A DNA stretch of 41,319 nucleotides from an uncultured Acetobacteraceae bacterium (GCA_937873205.1 CALMVO010000117.1:1-41319); one strand, 5' to 3'. Numbered from the stretch's first letter, positions 8,752 to 17,303 are shown. Numbers and translations are program-made. Notes: generated by a model from the sequence alone, not told the origin.

Positions 8752-8873
8752 TGTCGCGCTCCGTCCGTCAGCTCGTCCGGCGGCCCTGCTCGTCGAGCGC
8801 GACGTCGAGCGAGCCATCAGAATAGGCGACAAAGCCGGCCTCGTGCAAGGCGAGGTGCCCCCGGTGCGCGATC

Positions 8874-10778
8874 CTATTCCCGTGCCCAGCCCGCACGGGC
8901 CGCGGCCAGCCCGTCCAGCTCGGCGATGATCTCGGCCACGGCACCATCGAGATCGACATCGTAATTGACATAGTAAGGCGTGTACTGGCTATCCATCGGC
9001 ACCAGCGGCGGCAGGTCCGGCCGGTCGGTCACCAGCGCCTCCGAGACATAGACTTGCCGGCTGGGCGTCTCCATGTTCTCCGGACCGTCATAGATGTGGA
9101 CGTCGCCCTTGGTCAGCCTGCAGACGTTGCTGACCAGGACGTAGGTCTGCAGGTTGAGCGCCCAGCGGTATTTCGCGAGCCCGGCCCCCCAGGGTGCCAC
9201 GCACAGGTCCGCCGTCCGCATCCAGGCGAGGTTGTCGGTCAGGGTCATGCCGACGCAGTCGACGATCTTCACCGGATGGCGCATCAGCGCGCTGCGCAGG
9301 TCGGCCACCATCTGCCGCTCCACCTCGACCGGCTGCTGACCGGCCCGATGCTCCAGGTAGCTGGTGAAGGTCTGATCGCGGACGGCGTCGACCTTGCTGT
9401 TGTGGCCATCGATGATGAGCGTCAGGCTGCCGTAGCGGGCGGCGATCCGCTTGGCGAGCTCCGCGTAGAACGCGCCGAGCTCGTTGACCGTGCGGTTCTC
9501 CACCCGCAGGCCCGCGACGAGGATCGGCCCGGTGCTCTCGCGTCGCAGGCCTGCCGCCTCGGCGGCCGCGGGCGCCAGCATCACGACGTCGGCGATCCGG
9601 CGCCGGATCCCGGCCGACACGTAGGCGCTGCCAAAGCGCAGCGGCTGCACGCCGTGCCTGTAGGCGTGCCTCGCCATGTCGGCGTAGGTCGTGCAGGACA
9701 GCTCAATGTCGTCCGACAGCTCGGGGAAGAGCAGCGCCAGCGTGCCGTAGAAGCAGTTTCCGCTGGCGCCGCCCAGGTCGTAGACGAGCGGGTAGTCGCG
9801 CGGCGCCAGGCCGAGCGTGATGCTCTCGAGCCCGGGCAGCTCGTTCCAGTGGTAGTGACCGACATGCACCGCCGGCACCGGCCAGGTGAAGTGCGCGAAG
9901 CGGCCGACGGGGCGGCCGAGGAAGGTCAGCAGCCGCGGCCCGTGCTCCAGCAGGTGCTCGACGACCGGGGCCACGTGGGAGCCGTCGATCAACGGGGCCT
10001 CGCGCCGATGGGGGTCCGACGCATGGGCCACCAGGTCGGCGCCGGGCAGCCAGATCGACAGCACCGGCGCACCGAAGCCGGCCGCCAGCACGAAGAACAC
10101 CAGGTCGTTGCGGCGGTCGACGCAGCGCCACACCGTCAGGATGTGCCACAGCGCCAGCCCGCGCACGTCGTCCACCAGCTGGCCGTCCACCGGCGACGGG
10201 AACCGCATCACGCCGCTGCGGCAGGCATCGAGGTAGCGATCGTGCATCGCCGTCCCCAGGCACGTGGTCAGCACCGCCGCCGGCAGCACCAGGTCGCGGC
10301 CGGACGGCGTGGTGAGCGTCACGTCGCCGTGGCTCCCGATCTCGACCGCCCGCGGTGTCGGCAGGACAGGCTGGCGGCCCTGCGAGAGCTCGTCGCGGAT
10401 CACCCGGCTCAGCCCGAAGAAGTCCTGCACCTGCGGATCGTCGGTAAAATCAGGCCGCTTCAGGAACGCGTCGACGACGTGGTCGAGGCACGATCGCGCC
10501 TCGGACAGCAGTCGAGCCTGGCGGTCCTGGTCGAGTTTGGCGATCCCGTCGGCGAGGAAGGTCCCCGCCTGGTCCAGGATCCACAGCGCGCGCTGGCCGT
10601 TGGTGTGCAGGAGATCGAGTAGCAGAAGCGGCGTGAAGCCGGCGAAGGCACCCTGCGCGCTCCAGCCGGCGCCGAGGATTGCCGGGCCGCCATCCAGCAT
10701 GACCTGCAGCGAACCGCGTTCGCCGGCATCGATCCAGATGCCGGCTTCGTTCTGGATCACTCGAAACAAGGCGGTCAT
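8874..10778 (-). CDS. Large protein of glycan locus, possible C-terminal glycosyltransferase-like domain
   Basis: A 634-residue protein that I do not recognise as a named family. It has no signal peptide or clear membrane segment. Two stretches look conserved in style: VYDLGGASGNCFYG (about 332-345), and TDNLAWMRTADLCVAPWGAG within 508-539, whose last part resembles the sugar-nucleotide side of GT61 and related GT-B enzymes (a warning-strand, then W-G-A-G-L). This makes a glycosyltransferase role plausible but not shown. The start ATG 10778 has a strong GGGAGAG ribosome site 8 bases upstream. It lies between the AlgX-like gene and the two-domain glycosyltransferase, all on the minus strand, and is probably co-transcribed with them. 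Confidence 0.75.
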   Translation of the reverse strand: MTALFRVIQNEAGIWIDAGERGSLQVMLDGGPAILGAGWSAQGAFAGFTPLLLLDLLHTNGQRALWILDQAGTFLADGIAKLDQDRQARLLSEARSCLDHVVDAFLKRPDFTDDPQVQDFFGLSRVIRDELSQGRQPVLPTPRAVEIGSHGDVTLTTPSGRDLVLPAAVLTTCLGTAMHDRYLDACRSGVMRFPSPVDGQLVDDVRGLALWHILTVWRCVDRRNDLVFFVLAAGFGAPVLSIWLPGADLVAHASDPHRREAPLIDGSHVAPVVEHLLEHGPRLLTFLGRPVGRFAHFTWPVPAVHVGHYHWNELPGLESITLGLAPRDYPLVYDLGGASGNCFYGTLALLFPELSDDIELSCTTYADMARHAYRHGVQPLRFGSAYVSAGIRRRIADVVMLAPAAAEAAGLRRESTGPILVAGLRVENRTVNELGAFYAELAKRIAARYGSLTLIIDGHNSKVDAVRDQTFTSYLEHRAGQQPVEVERQMVADLRSALMRHPVKIVDCVGMTLTDNLAWMRTADLCVAPWGAGLAKYRWALNLQTYVLVSNVCRLTKGDVHIYDGPENMETPSRQVYVSEALVTDRPDLPPLVPMDSQYTPYYVNYDVDLDGAVAEIIAELDGLAAARAGWARE

Positions 10779-10845
10779 CGGCTATGCTCTCCCGGATGCG
10801 CGGACCGCGGTTCCGGCGGACGCGGCATCTCGCCCGCTCCCGCCG

Positions 10846-11952
10846 TCAGGCCTCGGGTACGGCGGCCACGAACAGGAAACGCTCCATGGTCTGGCCGATC
10901 ACGAGGTCGGCGCGGATGCGGTCGGCATAGGCGTCGTCGACGATGTTGGTCCAGACGAAGTGGAACTCCTGGAACAGCCGCGCGAACCACCAGGACAGCA
11001 GGGGGAAGCCGCCGCGCTCCAGGCAGGAATTGCCGAACGCCGCGACCCGAAGCTTGATCGGCGCCGAAGGGTTGCGCCAGACGCACCGCGTGCCGGTGTT
11101 GCCATCGCTTGGATAGTACGTCTCCACCGCTTCCGGATCGACCGCGAGCATCGGGTATTCGGTCAGATCTGGAAGCGAAACGACCTCGTAGATCGGCGTG
11201 CCGAAGAAGCGGTAGGCGAGGTCGCCGGTCCGCACCGCGGATTTGGTGAACGGCAGGCCATAGAGTCCGCGATAGCCGAAGCTGTTGGCAACGTGGTTGG
11301 CGATCGCGTAACTGCCGTAGCCGCTCTGGTGGGAATCGAGCCGGGGTATGCAGCGGACGCCGGCCAGGCGGAACAGGTCGAGGGCCGGCACCGTCCGCGC
11401 CGACCAGCCCTCGGTACGAAAATGGTGCTCGATCAGCGCCAACAACTCGGTCGGCGTCGACAGCTCGAACGGCAGCAGCTCCGGCACTGCGGAGATCTTC
11501 TCCGGCACGATGAACTGCATGAACAGCCGTCCGTGGTCGCGCTGCCGACGGGCCCTCGCCTCGAACAGCTCGCACCACTGCGCGGCGAGCTCGACAGTGA
11601 AGGGCTGGTCGCGGGCGTAGCGCGACAGCACGTAGTTGGAGCCCTCGGTGAGGTACAGGTAGCCCTCGCGCCCGAGCACGGTGGAGCCGTCTGCCGACAT
11701 GGTGCCGACCGGCAGCAGCATGCTGGCCAGTTGCGCCGCATCGGTGACCTCCAGCTCCTGGAAGTCGCCGCCGCCGGTCATCAGCGTGCGGCAGCGGCGG
11801 ATCGCGTCGCGGGCGATCCGATTGGTGGATACGGCGATCTCGAGCGAGTCCAGCGCCCGCACCGCCGTCGACTCGTCGGCCGTCTCCAGCAGCCGCAGCG
11901 CCGCCGTCATCGCCACTTCCGGTTCAGCCATCTCCGGAACGATCTCGGACAT
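10846..11952 (-). CDS. AlgX/AlgJ-like SGNH acyltransferase
   Basis: A 368-residue protein resembling the SGNH-hydrolase-like domain of alginate O-acetyltransferases AlgX and AlgJ. The opening GREGYLYLTEGSN (about 95-107) matches the G-x-x-G-W-L-F-L entry of that domain. D206-S-H208 matches the catalytic D-x-H (T-D-T-H in AlgX), and F-G-N-S309-C matches the G-D-S block, 101 residues later, close to the 93-residue spacing in AlgX. The end DLVIGQTMERFL matches the D-x-V-x-x-x-x-x-E-R tail. It would O-acetylate (or deacetylate) the polysaccharide. Unlike AlgX it has no visible signal peptide or membrane anchor, and the D of GDS is N, so a periplasmic site and full activity are uncertain. ATG 11952 is used; a GTG lies directly before it. 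Confidence 0.7.
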   Translation of the reverse strand: MSEIVPEMAEPEVAMTAALRLLETADESTAVRALDSLEIAVSTNRIARDAIRRCRTLMTGGGDFQELEVTDAAQLASMLLPVGTMSADGSTVLGREGYLYLTEGSNYVLSRYARDQPFTVELAAQWCELFEARARRQRDHGRLFMQFIVPEKISAVPELLPFELSTPTELLALIEHHFRTEGWSARTVPALDLFRLAGVRCIPRLDSHQSGYGSYAIANHVANSFGYRGLYGLPFTKSAVRTGDLAYRFFGTPIYEVVSLPDLTEYPMLAVDPEAVETYYPSDGNTGTRCVWRNPSAPIKLRVAAFGNSCLERGGFPLLSWWFARLFQEFHFVWTNIVDDAYADRIRADLVIGQTMERFLFVAAVPEA

Positions 11953-12045
11953 CACACCCTGGTCCCCGCCCTGCCGTCATTATCGAGTAAGCCGGAAAAC
12001 CGGCGTCGCTGCCAGCCCCCGGGCCTGCCATCCGCTGCCGCCGTT

Positions 12046-13212
12046 TCAGGCCATCCGCGAGATTGCCTGCACCACGCCCGGAACGTCCACCGTCCATGAG
12101 TTGTGCGGAAAGTTACCGCTCGACTGATTCTGCTCGCCAAAGATGAAGCCATAGTTGAGGTCGAGCGAGGCGAACAGCCGCGCGTGGTTGCGGGCGAACA
12201 CCGCCGTGCCCTCGATGCTGATGATGTCGGTCCCAGGGGCCGCGAACACGGCGTTGAACAGGGCGGCGCCGCCCAGGCCGACGATGAAGCGCGCGTTGCT
12301 GAAGATCCGCACCTGCTCCTCGAACGGCATCAGCTCCGGCTCGATCACGACGAAGCCCAGCCGAGCCAACGTCTCGATCAGGTGATCCTCGTTCAGCAGC
12401 GCCCGATGCTGGCCGCCGGAGTTTTGCGTGATCGTGCGCCGGGACACGAAGATTTTGGCCGGCGTCTGGGCTTGGCCCCGGCTGTTGCAGCGCCCGACGA
12501 TGTTGCGGAAGATCGCGCGAGAGGTCTCGTCGGGCACCAGGTCGATCATCGAGTACTGATGCAGCGCGATTTCGGGGCAGTAGTAGGTCCGCCACGGCTC
12601 CTGCTCGATCAGCTTGTCCGGGGTCACCCCCATGAATTCCAGCAGTCTCTTCTGCCACTCGAACGGCGTGTAGCACAGGAAGCGCCCGACCTGACCGGCG
12701 GCGACGAAGGCAGCGGCGTTGGAGAGCCCGTTCAGGATCCACATGCCCCAGTTGGCCGGCTCGATCGGACTGCCAAAGAAGACCGGTCCGTCGAGCCGGG
12801 TGATCGTGCCGTTCACCAGCCGGTTGAAGCTCACCCTGAAGCCGGAGCCGTCGCGCGTAATGTCCGGTACGATGCAGTCCGCGGACGGCGGGTTGCCGAG
12901 ATAGTGGGCGAGCCGTCCGGGATAGTTGTCGATCTCCTGGCAGTTGAACTCGCCGTCGCGGCCCACCAGCGCATGCAGGTGATGGAAGCCGAACAGATAC
13001 TGGTCGCGATAGCGTCCCACATGCGTCGAGTGGATTTCCAGCATTGCGTCCGACGCGAAGTCGAAGCGCGCGCCCTCGGTCGACAGGTCGACCGTCATCG
13101 CCGGCAGCCGCAACCGCCTCATGACCTTCCGCTGGATTTCGCTGAGGTTTGGTCGGCCGAGAAGCTCTGCTGGCTCCGGAAGTCTGAGTATCTGATCACC
13201 GACGCGAAACAT
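12046..13212 (-). CDS. Glycosyltransferase family 61 (DUF563-like)
   Basis: A 388-residue protein of the GT61/DUF563 type. The C-terminal half carries the family blocks: AKIFVSRR (about 262-269), NEDHLIETLARLGFVVIEPE, then FSNARFIVGLGGAALFNAVF with the G-x-x-G-A-x-L-x-N pattern. GT61 members transfer sugars such as xylose, arabinose or GlcNAc, and bacterial ones occur in capsule and LPS loci. The acceptor is unknown. The ATG at 13212 has a weak GGAGAAG about 11 bases upstream. It sits between the KDO genes (upstream) and the AlgX-like gene (90 bases downstream) on the minus strand, so it probably works on the same polysaccharide. Confidence 0.88.
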   Translation of the reverse strand: MFRVGDQILRLPEPAELLGRPNLSEIQRKVMRRLRLPAMTVDLSTEGARFDFASDAMLEIHSTHVGRYRDQYLFGFHHLHALVGRDGEFNCQEIDNYPGRLAHYLGNPPSADCIVPDITRDGSGFRVSFNRLVNGTITRLDGPVFFGSPIEPANWGMWILNGLSNAAAFVAAGQVGRFLCYTPFEWQKRLLEFMGVTPDKLIEQEPWRTYYCPEIALHQYSMIDLVPDETSRAIFRNIVGRCNSRGQAQTPAKIFVSRRTITQNSGGQHRALLNEDHLIETLARLGFVVIEPELMPFEEQVRIFSNARFIVGLGGAALFNAVFAAPGTDIISIEGTAVFARNHARLFASLDLNYGFIFGEQNQSSGNFPHNSWTVDVPGVVQAISRMA

Positions 13213-13342
13213 GAGGGCGCTGACTTCTCCGTCGCCGAGCGCGACCGCTTGTGACCGATGACCATATCCGGCGCCTGGTCGCGGCGCTAGGCCTGCTCTG
13301 GAAGGTCGCGAACGGCGCTCGCGCGGTTCATCTCGTTCGTTG

Positions 13343-13354
13343 CGAGATATCTCG
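13343..13354. promoter_or_regulatory. 12-bp perfect palindrome upstream of GT61 gene
   Basis: CGAGATATCTCG is a perfect 12-base palindrome. It lies about 130 bases upstream of the GT61 start and just past the kdsD stop codon, in the only intergenic gap (146 bases) between the KDO operon and the downstream glycan genes. It could be an operator, but a chance palindrome is possible and no promoter elements were fixed. Confidence 0.3.
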
Positions 13355-13358
13355 AAAA

Positions 13359-14360
13359 TCAGGCGATCCGGGCACGCAGAAGGTCATGCACATGCACGAG
13401 ACCGACCGGCACCCGCCCGTCGACCACGAACATGCAGGTGATCCGCGACGCGTTCATCCGCGCCAGCACCGACACCGCCAGCGTCTCGCCGCCCACCGTC
13501 TGCGGCTTCGCACCCATCGCGTCGGCAATCGGCCGGTCGCGAAAGCTCTCCTGGAACGCGCGGCGCACGTCGCCGTCGGTCAGCACGCCGACCAGGCGGC
13601 CTTCGCCATCGACCACGCCGGCGATGCCAAATCGCTTCGAGGTCATCTCGACGATGCCCTCCGACAGCATCGCCGTCACCGGCACCAGCGGCATCTCGGC
13701 CCCCTCGTGCATCAGCCGGCGCACCTGAGTGAGCCGCAGCCCAAGCTTGCCGCCCGGATGATACCGGTTGAAGTCCATGGCCGTGAAGCCGCGCCGCTCC
13801 AGCAACAGCACCGCGAGCGCGTCGCCGGCGGCGAGCAGCATGGCCGACGACGTGGTCGGCGCCAGCCCGTGCGGACAAGCCTCCTCCGCCGCCGGCAGGA
13901 ACAGCCCGATATCGGTGGCGCGGCCCAGCGCGCTGTCCGGTCGCGCGGTCATGGCAATCAGCGTCACGCCGAACCGGCGGGTATATTCCACGATGTCGGC
14001 AAGTTCTGCGGTTTCGCCGGACCAGGACAGCGCCAGCACCACGTCGATCGTCCGCAGCGACCCCAGGTCGCCATGGCTGGCATCGGCCGGATGCACATAA
14101 TGGCTGGGCGTGCCGGTCGAGGACAGGGTGGCGGCCACCTTGCGGCCGATGATGCCGGACTTGCCGATGCCGGTGACGATGACGCTGCCGGCGGCGCCCT
14201 CGATTGCGTCCGCCGCCTGCGCGAACGCCGCCGCCAGCCCGCCGCCCAACGCGTCGCGGATGGCGCGCAGCCCGTTGGCCTCGATCTCGAGGGTGCGGCC
14301 GACGCTGGCCGCGGCCGCATCGACGCCGGCGGTATGCATGAGGAGGTCGGACACCGGCAC
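13359..14360 (-). CDS. kdsD: Arabinose-5-phosphate isomerase (KdsD/KpsF)
   Basis: Converts D-ribulose 5-phosphate to D-arabinose 5-phosphate, the first committed step to KDO. The 333-residue product has the normal KdsD length (E. coli 328). It has an N-terminal SIS sugar-phosphate domain (TGIGKSGIIGRK near 62-73, HPADASHGDLG, SWSGETAEL) and two C-terminal CBS domains (about 205-333; GVVDGEGRLVGVLTDGDVRRA). The GTG at 14360 is chosen because GGGAG precedes it by 6 bases; a longer frame to 14543 only overlaps kdsB. It starts one base after the kdsB stop codon, so translation of the two is tightly linked. Third gene of a kdsA-kdsB-kdsD operon. Confidence 0.93.
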   Translation of the reverse strand: MPVSDLLMHTAGVDAAAASVGRTLEIEANGLRAIRDALGGGLAAAFAQAADAIEGAAGSVIVTGIGKSGIIGRKVAATLSSTGTPSHYVHPADASHGDLGSLRTIDVVLALSWSGETAELADIVEYTRRFGVTLIAMTARPDSALGRATDIGLFLPAAEEACPHGLAPTTSSAMLLAAGDALAVLLLERRGFTAMDFNRYHPGGKLGLRLTQVRRLMHEGAEMPLVPVTAMLSEGIVEMTSKRFGIAGVVDGEGRLVGVLTDGDVRRAFQESFRDRPIADAMGAKPQTVGGETLAVSVLARMNASRITCMFVVDGRVPVGLVHVHDLLRARIA

Positions 14361-14361
14361 G

Positions 14362-15198
14362 TTATGCTCCCGTGGCCGGGCCGGGGACAAGCGGGAACGG
14401 CCAGGAGCCCTGCCCCTGGACCCCGCCGGGGCGAGCCGCCCCGGACCCGCTCCCATGAGAGGGAGTTTCCAGCATCGCCCGCGCCGCCGCCAGATCGACC
14501 GGCGTATCGACCCCCAGCGGCACGTCGTCGACCAGTGTCGCATCGATGCGCATCCCGGCCTCCAGCGCCCGCAGTTGCTCTAGCCGCTCGCGCCGCTCCA
14601 GCACCGACGGAGGCAATGCGACGAAGCGCTCGAACGCGTCGCGACGCCATGCATAGAGGCCGATATGGTGGAAGAGCGGCCCATCGCCCCATGGCACGGT
14701 GGCCCGGCTGAAAAAGAGCGCCCGGAAACGCCGCGGCCCCAATGGGCTGCCGACCATCTTCACCACGCTCTCGGCGGACGCTTCGCGGGGATCGATGATC
14801 GGCGCCACCGCGGTGGCCAGCTCGACTGCCGGATCGTCGAGCAGCGCCACCGTCTCGCGGGTCACGAGCGGCGCTACGGTCGGAAGGTCGCCCTGCAGGT
14901 TGACGATGCGCCGGTGCCGTCGGTCCGGATCGACCACCGCCAGCGCCTCGGCGATCCGGTCGGTCCCGGACGGGTGGCGGGAATGGGTGAGCACGGCGTG
15001 TCCGCCGACCCTCTGCACCGCGTCGGCGATACGCGCGTCGTCGGCCGCGACCACCACCGGGCCGAGCCTCGTCTCCATCGCGCGCCGCCAGACATGGACG
15101 ATCATCGGTTCGCCGGCGATCAGGGCCAGCGGCTTGTCGGGCAGGCGGGTGGAGCCGAGGCGGGCCGGGATCAGGATCAGGGGATCCGTCTCAGGCAC
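14362..15198 (-). CDS. kdsB: 3-deoxy-manno-octulosonate cytidylyltransferase (CMP-KDO synthetase)
   Basis: Activates KDO with CTP to CMP-KDO, the donor for LPS or capsule KDO transferases. Family signatures are clear: [15 protein letters not shown] near the N-terminus, [33 protein letters not shown], and [10 protein letters not shown] with the usual D-T-P-V-D end. The normal enzyme ends near ARAMLE (about 247). Here about 30 further residues rich in Gly, Ser and Pro follow ([12 protein letters not shown]...), and these are encoded by a copy of a dispersed hairpin repeat (14399-14451). GTG 15198 is chosen because GAAGG lies 6 bases upstream and the core signature follows at once. Its start overlaps the kdsA stop by 8 bases. 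Confidence 0.93.
   Translation of the reverse strand: MPETDPLILIPARLGSTRLPDKPLALIAGEPMIVHVWRRAMETRLGPVVVAADDARIADAVQRVGGHAVLTHSRHPSGTDRIAEALAVVDPDRRHRRIVNLQGDLPTVAPLVTRETVALLDDPAVELATAVAPIIDPREASAESVVKMVGSPLGPRRFRALFFSRATVPWGDGPLFHHIGLYAWRRDAFERFVALPPSVLERRERLEQLRALEAGMRIDATLVDDVPLGVDTPVDLAAARAMLETPSHGSGSGAARPGGVQGQGSWPFPLVPGPATGA
14399..14451. repeat. Dispersed hairpin element inside 3' end of kdsB
   Basis: The plus strand reads a GGCC-led GC-rich unit with a CCAGG/CCTGG pair (14401-14405 / 14415-14419), then CCCC and an 8-base stem with 3-base loop, CCGGGGCG-AGC-CGCCCCGG (14426-14444), then GACC. The same arrangement, with different stem bases that still pair, is present at 37924-37973. 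It lies wholly inside the kdsB coding sequence and supplies the extra C-terminal residues of KdsB. Confidence 0.7.
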
Positions 15199-16003
15199 GT
15201 GTCGCCTTCGCAAGCCGATCGAAGGCCAGCAGGCTCCCCAGCAACGGCTCGAGATCCCGCAGCGCGATCATGTTGGCGCCATCCGACGGCGCCTGGTCGG
15301 GATCTGGATGGGTCTCGATGAACAGTCCGGCGACGCCGACCGCGACCGCCGCCCGGGCCAGCACCGCGACGAATTCGCGCTGCCCGCCGGAGCTGCCGCC
15401 GCGGCCCCCGGGCTGCTGCACCGAGTGGGTCGCATCGAAGATCACCGGGGCGCCGAAGCCGGCCATGATCGGCAGGCCGCGGAAGTCCGAGACCAGCGTA
15501 TTGTAGCCGAACGAGGTACCGCGCTCGGTGGCCATCACGTTCGGATTGCCGGCCCCGGTCACTTTGGCGATGACGTTGCCCATGTCCCAGGGTGCGAGGA
15601 ACTGGCCCTTCTTCACGTTGACCACCCGGCCAGTCCGGGCAGCCGCGACCAGCAGGTCGGTCTGCCGGCACAGGAACGCCGGGATCTGCAGCACGTCGAC
15701 AACCTCGGCCACCGGCGCGCAATGCTCGCGCTCATGCACGTCGGTCAGGACCGGAATGCCGAACGTGCCGCGGATCTCGGCCAGGATGCCAAGCGCGGCA
15801 TCGAGGCCGATGCCGCGCGCCGCTGAGAGGCTGGTGCGGTTGGCCTTGTCATAGGAACTCTTGAACACGAGCCCGACGCCGAGCCGGTCGGCAATCCCGG
15901 TTAGGGCTTCCGCGCACTCGATGGCGTGCGCCCGGCTCTCGATCTGGCAGGGACCGGCGATGATCGACAACGGCCGGTCATTGCCGAACGCCACCTGGCC
16001 CAC
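15191..16003 (-). CDS. kdsA: 3-deoxy-8-phosphooctulonate synthase (KDO-8-P synthase)
   Basis: Condenses phosphoenolpyruvate with arabinose 5-phosphate to KDO 8-phosphate. Signatures: [11 protein letters not shown] near the start, [50 protein letters not shown], and [15 protein letters not shown] near the end. The C in AFLCRQ and related residues are standard. From GTG 16003 the protein is 270 residues, slightly short at the N-terminus. In frame upstream, the residues [12 protein letters not shown] precede this and match how alphaproteobacterial KdsA proteins begin; a CTG at 16036 has GAGGAG 8 bases before it, so the true start may be this CTG. First gene of the kds operon. Confidence 0.95.
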   Translation of the reverse strand: MGQVAFGNDRPLSIIAGPCQIESRAHAIECAEALTGIADRLGVGLVFKSSYDKANRTSLSAARGIGLDAALGILAEIRGTFGIPVLTDVHEREHCAPVAEVVDVLQIPAFLCRQTDLLVAAARTGRVVNVKKGQFLAPWDMGNVIAKVTGAGNPNVMATERGTSFGYNTLVSDFRGLPIMAGFGAPVIFDATHSVQQPGGRGGSSGGQREFVAVLARAAVAVGVAGLFIETHPDPDQAPSDGANMIALRDLEPLLGSLLAFDRLAKATRA

Positions 16004-16084
16004 CGCGACGACCCGGTTCGGCGTGCTCTGGTCCAGGGCGCAGGCTCCTCGGTCTTGGCCGGCGCGGATGCCGGGCTGCCGAGC

Positions 16085-17200
16085 TTACACGCGGATGCGC
16101 GCGCCGGAAACGTGCCCAACCTCGGTCCAGGCGCCGTCGCCGCTGAGGAACCGGGTGGGGGTCACGCGGCGCGGGGCCGCGATCGCCAGCAGCGCCGGCG
16201 CGTCGGCGGTGGCGACGATGCGGTGCACCAATCCAGGACCCACGATCGCGACGTCGAGCGCATCGAGCTCCATGCTCTCGACCGACAGCCCGGCCTCGGT
16301 GGCGAAGCTGGTCAGCTCCCCGGCACCGGCACTGGTCCAGCGCGACTGGCCGCGGGTGCTGAACTCCGGCAGCTCGTGGCTGTCGCGCACAACGTCTAGC
16401 CGTACTGGCGCATCGGGATGGCCGGCATAGAGCGCCACGCACTCGCCCGGCGACGGCAGCGCCTCGAAAGAAGAGGCCTGGCCGAAGGCGGTCTCGTCGC
16501 CGATGCTGTTCAGGCGATAGATCGCCGGCTGGTCGTCGAACACCGCTCGCAGCAGGCGCACCACGGACTCACGGAACAGCAGGGCGGCAAGGCCGGTCAG
16601 TGCGCCCTTCAGCTTTGCCTGGTCCTCGGCCGCGCGCGGCGCCGTCGCAGCCTGGATGTTGGAGATGTCCTTCGCCGACATGCCGTTCGGCGCCAGCACG
16701 TTGTGCAGCACCACGTAGCCGTTGCTGATCAGCTCCTGCAGCGCCGGCTGCAGCTCGGCCGGCGAGGCGCCGACCGCTACGCGACCGGCCAGCAGCTGCG
16801 CCGCATCGGCGCGGTCGGTCCACAGCCCGCCCAGCACGGACCGGTTGCGGCCAGCGCCCGGATAGCCCGACAGCACCGCGTTGACCAGGTCGAGATAGGC
16901 GCCGGCCGCCACCGCGACCGGCAGGTGCAGGTCGACATCCTGCGGCTTCACGGTGATGAAGGGCAGGTAGCTGGGGTCGATCGGCCGATCGAACCGAATT
17001 TCGAAGCCGCAACGACCATCGCCGAAACCGACCTCCTCGAGGTCGGCTCGATATCCGTCGGCGAAGCCTTCGCCGATCATGTCGTGGTGCAGGAACGCCC
17101 TGACCAGCGGCGGGGCCGTGTAGTCGCTGCCGAAGAGCCAGCCGACGGCGCCGTCGCTGTCGAGCCGGTCGATCGCACCTCTGATCATCACGCCATTCAT
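16085..17200 (-). CDS. GW-module protein with phytanoyl-CoA-dioxygenase-like C-terminal domain
   Basis: A 371-residue protein. Residues 1-95 form a GW module (G19-W21 region, Y-R-A-D-L at 50-54, C64-G-F at 64-66), shared with the GT2 proteins and GH4 protein of this block. Residues about 150-350 look like a PhyH-type double-stranded beta-helix: NGYVVLHNVL, then DSHELPEFSTRG where PhyH has P-G-S-H-K, and VAIVGPGLVHRIV where PhyH has the distal iron histidine. The usual H-x-D iron ligands before these are not recognisable; an H-P-D at 261-263 is misplaced. It may be a degenerate or altered oxygenase, or a binding protein. ATG 17200 is chosen with GAGGA about 10 bases upstream. It lies between a GT4 gene and kdsA on the minus strand. 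Confidence 0.6.
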   Translation of the reverse strand: MNGVMIRGAIDRLDSDGAVGWLFGSDYTAPPLVRAFLHHDMIGEGFADGYRADLEEVGFGDGRCGFEIRFDRPIDPSYLPFITVKPQDVDLHLPVAVAAGAYLDLVNAVLSGYPGAGRNRSVLGGLWTDRADAAQLLAGRVAVGASPAELQPALQELISNGYVVLHNVLAPNGMSAKDISNIQAATAPRAAEDQAKLKGALTGLAALLFRESVVRLLRAVFDDQPAIYRLNSIGDETAFGQASSFEALPSPGECVALYAGHPDAPVRLDVVRDSHELPEFSTRGQSRWTSAGAGELTSFATEAGLSVESMELDALDVAIVGPGLVHRIVATADAPALLAIAAPRRVTPTRFLSGDGAWTEVGHVSGARIRV

Positions 17201-17303
17201 CTGATTGTCATCCTCACGCTGAGAGGCGGCGGCGCAAAAAGTCGTCCGCGCAACGGTTTCGGTCACCCGTCTTATACAGCAGACTCCCTGATCCGCTATT
17301 TTT

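Noticed and set aside
8752-8832. TTG/ATG starts extending the two-domain glycosyltransferase upstream
   Set aside because: They give a low-complexity Ser/Arg start, while GTG 8751 has a well-placed GGAG site.
14361-14543. Longer start for kdsD
   Set aside because: The added residues overlap kdsB and its repeat; GTG 14360 has a good GGGAG site and gives the normal length.
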